From Oscillospiraceae bacterium (GTDB taxonomy: Bacteria > Bacillota > Clostridia > Oscillospirales > UBA929), in NCBI GenBank assembly GCA_031258665.1, contig JAIRML010000070.1, positions 1 through 5,434 on the forward strand: 5,434 nt of DNA, written 5' to 3'. The position numbers were made by a program, and so were the translations under genes. The notes beneath the pieces are model-generated. The model was given only the letters and a program-made list of their open reading frames with translations. It had not been told where the DNA came from and did not search any database. Positions 4,053 through 5,434 of this stretch are shown here, piece by piece; the first letter of the stretch is position 1, and each line of letters opens with the position of its first letter.

Positions 4053-5000
4053 ATGCCGTTCCATGATGGGCTTCCCGAGATTCTGCCGCCAAGGGAGGAT
4101 GGCGTTTTCAAATCAACGTTTACCCGCGAGGCGGCGAAGCCCGCGCTATTGGAGTTGTTGTCGGACATACTCGACCGTCCGCTGAAAGATGTAAAAATCC
4201 GCAACAACGAGCCGCCGATCAGCGACGTCGGCGCGAAGCGGGAAGTTTTTGACATTAACTGTCTTGCCGAGGACGATAAATCGCAGTATGATATAGAGAT
4301 GCAAGCCACGCCTATGGAGGGGGACAAGGGCGAGAATGAACACCGCCATATCCGTAACCGCGCCGTGTTCAACTTATCGGATTTACATGCAAGCCAGCCC
4401 GGACGCGGCGTTCGTTACGGCGATTTTTTCAACAGCTATCAGATTATGATATGTAACTATAACGTGTTCAACTGGGAGAATGAACTTGTCGAGCGGTTTA
4501 CGTACCGCAATGAGCGCGGCAACCAGTTGAGCGACATCACGACCGCGATTTTCATAGACTTGACACAGGCAAGCAAAATCATCTTGAAGTCTGTCGCGGA
4601 GATGAGCGCCGTGGAGCAATGGGCGGTATTTCTCGCGAAAGCCGATGATCCGCAATACCGCGAAACCATGCGTGAAATATTGAGCCAAAAGGAGGGGATT
4701 TTCGTGGCGTATGAAATGCTGACATCGATAAGTGCCGACGAGAACGAACGCGCCCGCTTTCGCTCGCGCAGGATTTGGGAAAACGACCAAGCGCACAATC
4801 GCGCCGTGAGAGAACACGAGATTGCGGAGGCGGTGAGCAGCGCGGTGAGTGACGAGCGGGAAAAATGGGCAAGTGTAGTCGCCGACAAAGACGCTCGGAT
4901 CGCCGACAAAGACAAATCACTCGCCGACAAAGACGCTCGGATCGCCGACAAAGACGCTCGGATCGCTGAATTGGAACGTCAACTTGGCGAACGTAAATAG
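4053..5000 (+). CDS. Rpn family PD-(D/E)XK nuclease / putative transposase
   Basis: This 315-residue protein belongs to the Rpn (recombination-promoting nuclease, TIGR01784/PDDEXK_2) family. These are DNA endonucleases once annotated as transposases and now linked to phage defence. The N-terminal part has the family signature EDGVFKSTF (15-23) and helix LLELLSDIL (32-40). The nuclease core follows: D67 in VFDINCLAEDD, then E82 and Q84 in YDIEMQ, the family's E-x-Q form of the D...ExK site. Then come HIRNR (99-103), the strand FFNSYQIMICNYNVF (125-139), ERFTYRNERG (147-156) and the helix SVAEMSAVEQWAVF (180-193). From about 240 the chain is charged and helical, ending in heptads of ADKDARI type (277-304). 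The ATG at 4053 has GAGGTG 5 nt upstream. GC is about 50% in a sampled line, well below the left operon, which suggests acquisition. An internal start at 4704 may produce a separate C-terminal protein. Confidence 0.92.
   Translation: MPFHDGLPEILPPREDGVFKSTFTREAAKPALLELLSDILDRPLKDVKIRNNEPPISDVGAKREVFDINCLAEDDKSQYDIEMQATPMEGDKGENEHRHIRNRAVFNLSDLHASQPGRGVRYGDFFNSYQIMICNYNVFNWENELVERFTYRNERGNQLSDITTAIFIDLTQASKIILKSVAEMSAVEQWAVFLAKADDPQYRETMREILSQKEGIFVAYEMLTSISADENERARFRSRRIWENDQAHNRAVREHEIAEAVSSAVSDEREKWASVVADKDARIADKDKSLADKDARIADKDARIAELERQLGERK
4689..4695 (+). promoter_or_regulatory. Internal Shine-Dalgarno within rpn
   Basis: AAGGAGG, within AAAAGGAGGGG, lies 8 nt before an in-frame GTG at 4704. 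It matches the anti-Shine-Dalgarno at least as well as the site of the full-length gene does, so ribosomes should be able to start here. Confidence 0.6.
4704..5000 (+). CDS. Possible intragenic C-terminal Rpn product (RpnS-like antitoxin)
   Basis: A GTG in the frame of rpn (codon 218) is preceded by AAGGAGG at 8-nt spacing and would give a 98-residue protein consisting of the Rpn C-terminal region without the nuclease core. In E. coli, rpn genes are reported to encode such short in-frame products (RpnS), which bind the full-length toxin and neutralise it. That knowledge, together with the ribosome binding site, is the basis for this call. The product starts VAYEMLTSIS, is highly charged and helical, and ends in the heptad repeats shared with the full protein. 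The site could also be a chance match within Gln-Lys-Glu-Gly codons, so this is a candidate, not a demonstrated gene. Confidence 0.45.
   Translation: MAYEMLTSISADENERARFRSRRIWENDQAHNRAVREHEIAEAVSSAVSDEREKWASVVADKDARIADKDKSLADKDARIADKDARIAELERQLGERK
4881..4964 (+). repeat. Four 21-bp tandem repeats coding for heptads
   Basis: Units begin at 4881, 4902, 4923 and 4944, each starting GCCGACAAAGAC. Units 1, 3 and 4 are identical (ADKDARI) and unit 2 differs in its second half (ADKDKSL). A degenerate fifth heptad (AELERQL) follows at 4965. Gain or loss of a unit keeps the frame and changes the coiled-coil length of both the full protein and any internal product. Confidence 0.95.
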
Positions 5001-5065
5001 CCGCCATCTCGCCAGCGGCCGCATTGACGAGATCAGACGCGCCGCGGCGCCCGTGCGGCGCCTCT

Positions 5066-5099
5066 AACGCGGGCTGCCCACGCGGTTCACAACCCAAAG
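5066..5099 (+). repeat. Dispersed repeat, copy D (inverted and degenerate)
   Basis: The first 14 bases (5066-5079) are the exact reverse complement of 3928-3941 in copy B. The following bases, read in reverse complement, continue as a GGGTTGTG...AACC version of the core with mainly transition differences. The A run and palindrome are missing. It lies in the opposite orientation to A, B and C and ends against the rpn fragment. Confidence 0.55.
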
Positions 5100-5143
5100 A
5101 AGCCTGTCGCGGAGATGAGCGCCGTGGAGCAATGGGCGGTATT
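5099..5143 (+). pseudogene. 45-bp duplicated fragment of rpn
   Basis: This stretch equals rpn positions 4586-4630 at 44 of 45 bases (C at 5103 where the gene has T at 4590). It reads KPVAEMSAVEQWAV in the same sense and reaches a TAG at 5145. Without a start site or the rest of the domain it is a remnant: either the debris of a second rpn copy or a recombination scar. Confidence 0.8.
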
Positions 5144-5183
5144 ATAGGCCGCTCTTTCGCATTTTTCAAGAGTCATGGGGCAT

Positions 5184-5220
5184 AAAAAACAGCGCGGCGA
5201 GATGAAACCTCCCGCCGCGC
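5184..5220 (-). terminator. Hairpin with T tract on the minus strand, possibly bidirectional
   Basis: GCGCGGCG (5192-5199) pairs with CGCCGCGC (5213-5220) around a 13-nt loop. On the minus strand the stem is followed by TGTTTTTT (complement of 5184-5191), a good intrinsic terminator for transcription from the right. On the plus strand the stem is followed only by CGCCGTTATTGTTTG, so it would be a weak terminator for rpn. Confidence 0.6.
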
Positions 5221-5292
5221 CGCCGTTATTGTTTGTGCTCAGTACGAGCGGTCCGCCGGGAGCGCGGCGGAGTACTCACGCGCCCCGTAGCA

Positions 5293-5357
5293 TTTTGCTG
5301 CCGCGAAGCGGCAGCAAAAAACAAGAATTTTGGTTGTGGGTTGCATCCGCAGTCCAC
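5293..5357 (-). repeat. Dispersed intergenic repeat, copy C (palindrome plus core)
   Basis: A palindrome with perfect 12-bp arms (5293-5304, 5308-5319) and loop GAA runs into the A-rich core (5315-5357), which can fold as a 9-bp stem with two G-T pairs (5336-5344/5349-5357). This is the most complete copy in the window. T before and A after the stem on the plus strand is the wrong polarity for a terminator. Confidence 0.75.
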
Positions 5358-5361
5358 ATTG

Positions 5362-5394
5362 GCACCTTGCTGCCGCTTCGCGGCAGCAAGGTGC
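5362..5394. repeat. Perfect 15-bp palindrome mirroring copy C
   Basis: Arms 5362-5376 and 5380-5394 surround loop TTC. Its central 23 bases are the exact reverse complement of the palindrome in copy C (loop GAA), so the two close a small inverted structure about 100 bp long around the repeat core. Confidence 0.75.
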
Positions 5395-5409
5395 TAAAAA
5401 GACGCGGAA

Positions 5410-5434
5410 AATTCCCCTCCGATGGAGGGGTGGC
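5410..5434. repeat. Start of another palindromic repeat at the right edge
   Basis: CCCCTCC (5414-5420) and GGAGGGG (5424-5430) flank GAT and lead into TGGC at the window end. Similar CCCCTCC...GGAGGGGTGGC strings are, as I recall, common dispersed intergenic repeats in gut Firmicutes and Bacteroidetes. The rest lies outside the window. Confidence 0.35.

Larger units (their letters stand above)
5001..5434. other. Gene-free 3' region of repeats and hairpins
   Basis: No credible gene is visible in these 434 bases. They hold a small GGCGCC/GGCGCC stem (5046-5062), an inverted copy of the dispersed repeat (5066-5099), a 45-bp copy of part of rpn (5099-5143), and a terminator-like hairpin (5192-5220). 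Next is an interrupted stem made of AGTAC/GTACT (5241-5245, 5272-5276) outside TCCGCC/GGCGGA (5252-5257, 5266-5271). Repeat copy C follows with its mirrored palindromes (5293-5394), and the start of another palindromic repeat lies at the edge. Confidence 0.75.

Noticed and set aside
4457..4951. Minus-strand frame with Ser/Leu/Ile heptads opposite the rpn tail
   Set aside because: The repeats simply mirror the 21-bp tandem units of rpn; there is no start signal and no domain.
4881..4964. CRISPR-like array
   Set aside because: The repeats are contiguous 21-mers without spacers and lie in frame inside a coding region.
5293..5319. Intrinsic terminator at the palindrome of copy C
   Set aside because: T residues precede and A residues follow the stem on both strands, which is the wrong polarity.

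Overview
The window looks like chromosome of a high-GC, anaerobic Gram-positive bacterium of the Clostridia (Oscillospiraceae-like). This rests on a Firmicutes-type gene order around a cyclic-di-AMP receptor, consensus Shine-Dalgarno sequences and sigma-A promoters, and GC near 75-80% in sampled lines of the left half. The assignment is inference from family and style, not from a database match.

Left part (1-3000, all minus strand): a tight operon read right to left. It holds an alanine-racemase-like PLP protein, an Orn/Lys/Arg-decarboxylase-family PLP protein, the cyclic-di-AMP receptor DarA (YaaQ/PstA), and the N-terminal 97 codons of the DNA polymerase III delta' subunit (holB), which runs off the left edge. 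Junctions are ATGA overlaps or a 26-bp overlap, so translation is probably coupled. A strong minus-strand promoter (TTGACA, 17 bp, TATCAT) at about 3200-3226 drives the operon through a leader of roughly 190 nt. The racemase-like protein has lost several residues normally needed for alanine racemisation.

Middle (3001-4052): a divergent intergenic region with two back-to-back promoters, a small pyridoxamine-phosphate-oxidase-family flavoprotein gene, then about 300 bp of hairpins and a dispersed repeat.

Right part (4053-5434): an Rpn-family PD-(D/E)XK nuclease gene of lower GC. Its promoter is bracketed by two CACAAA/TTTGTG palindromes. Inside the gene a near-consensus ribosome binding site precedes an in-frame GTG that would give a 98-residue C-terminal protein. 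This is the arrangement reported for Rpn toxins with intragenic antitoxins (RpnL/RpnS), which act in phage defence. The tail carries 21-bp tandem repeats. Downstream lie a 45-bp near-exact copy of a piece of the same gene, an inverted copy of the dispersed repeat, a terminator-like hairpin, and a further repeat made of mirrored palindromes.

The strongest candidate for an interesting system is the rpn locus: nuclease, possible internal antitoxin, paired operators, slippage-prone tail and recombinogenic flanks. The second is the apparently non-racemase Alr homologue encoded with a decarboxylase, a second-messenger receptor and a clamp-loader subunit.
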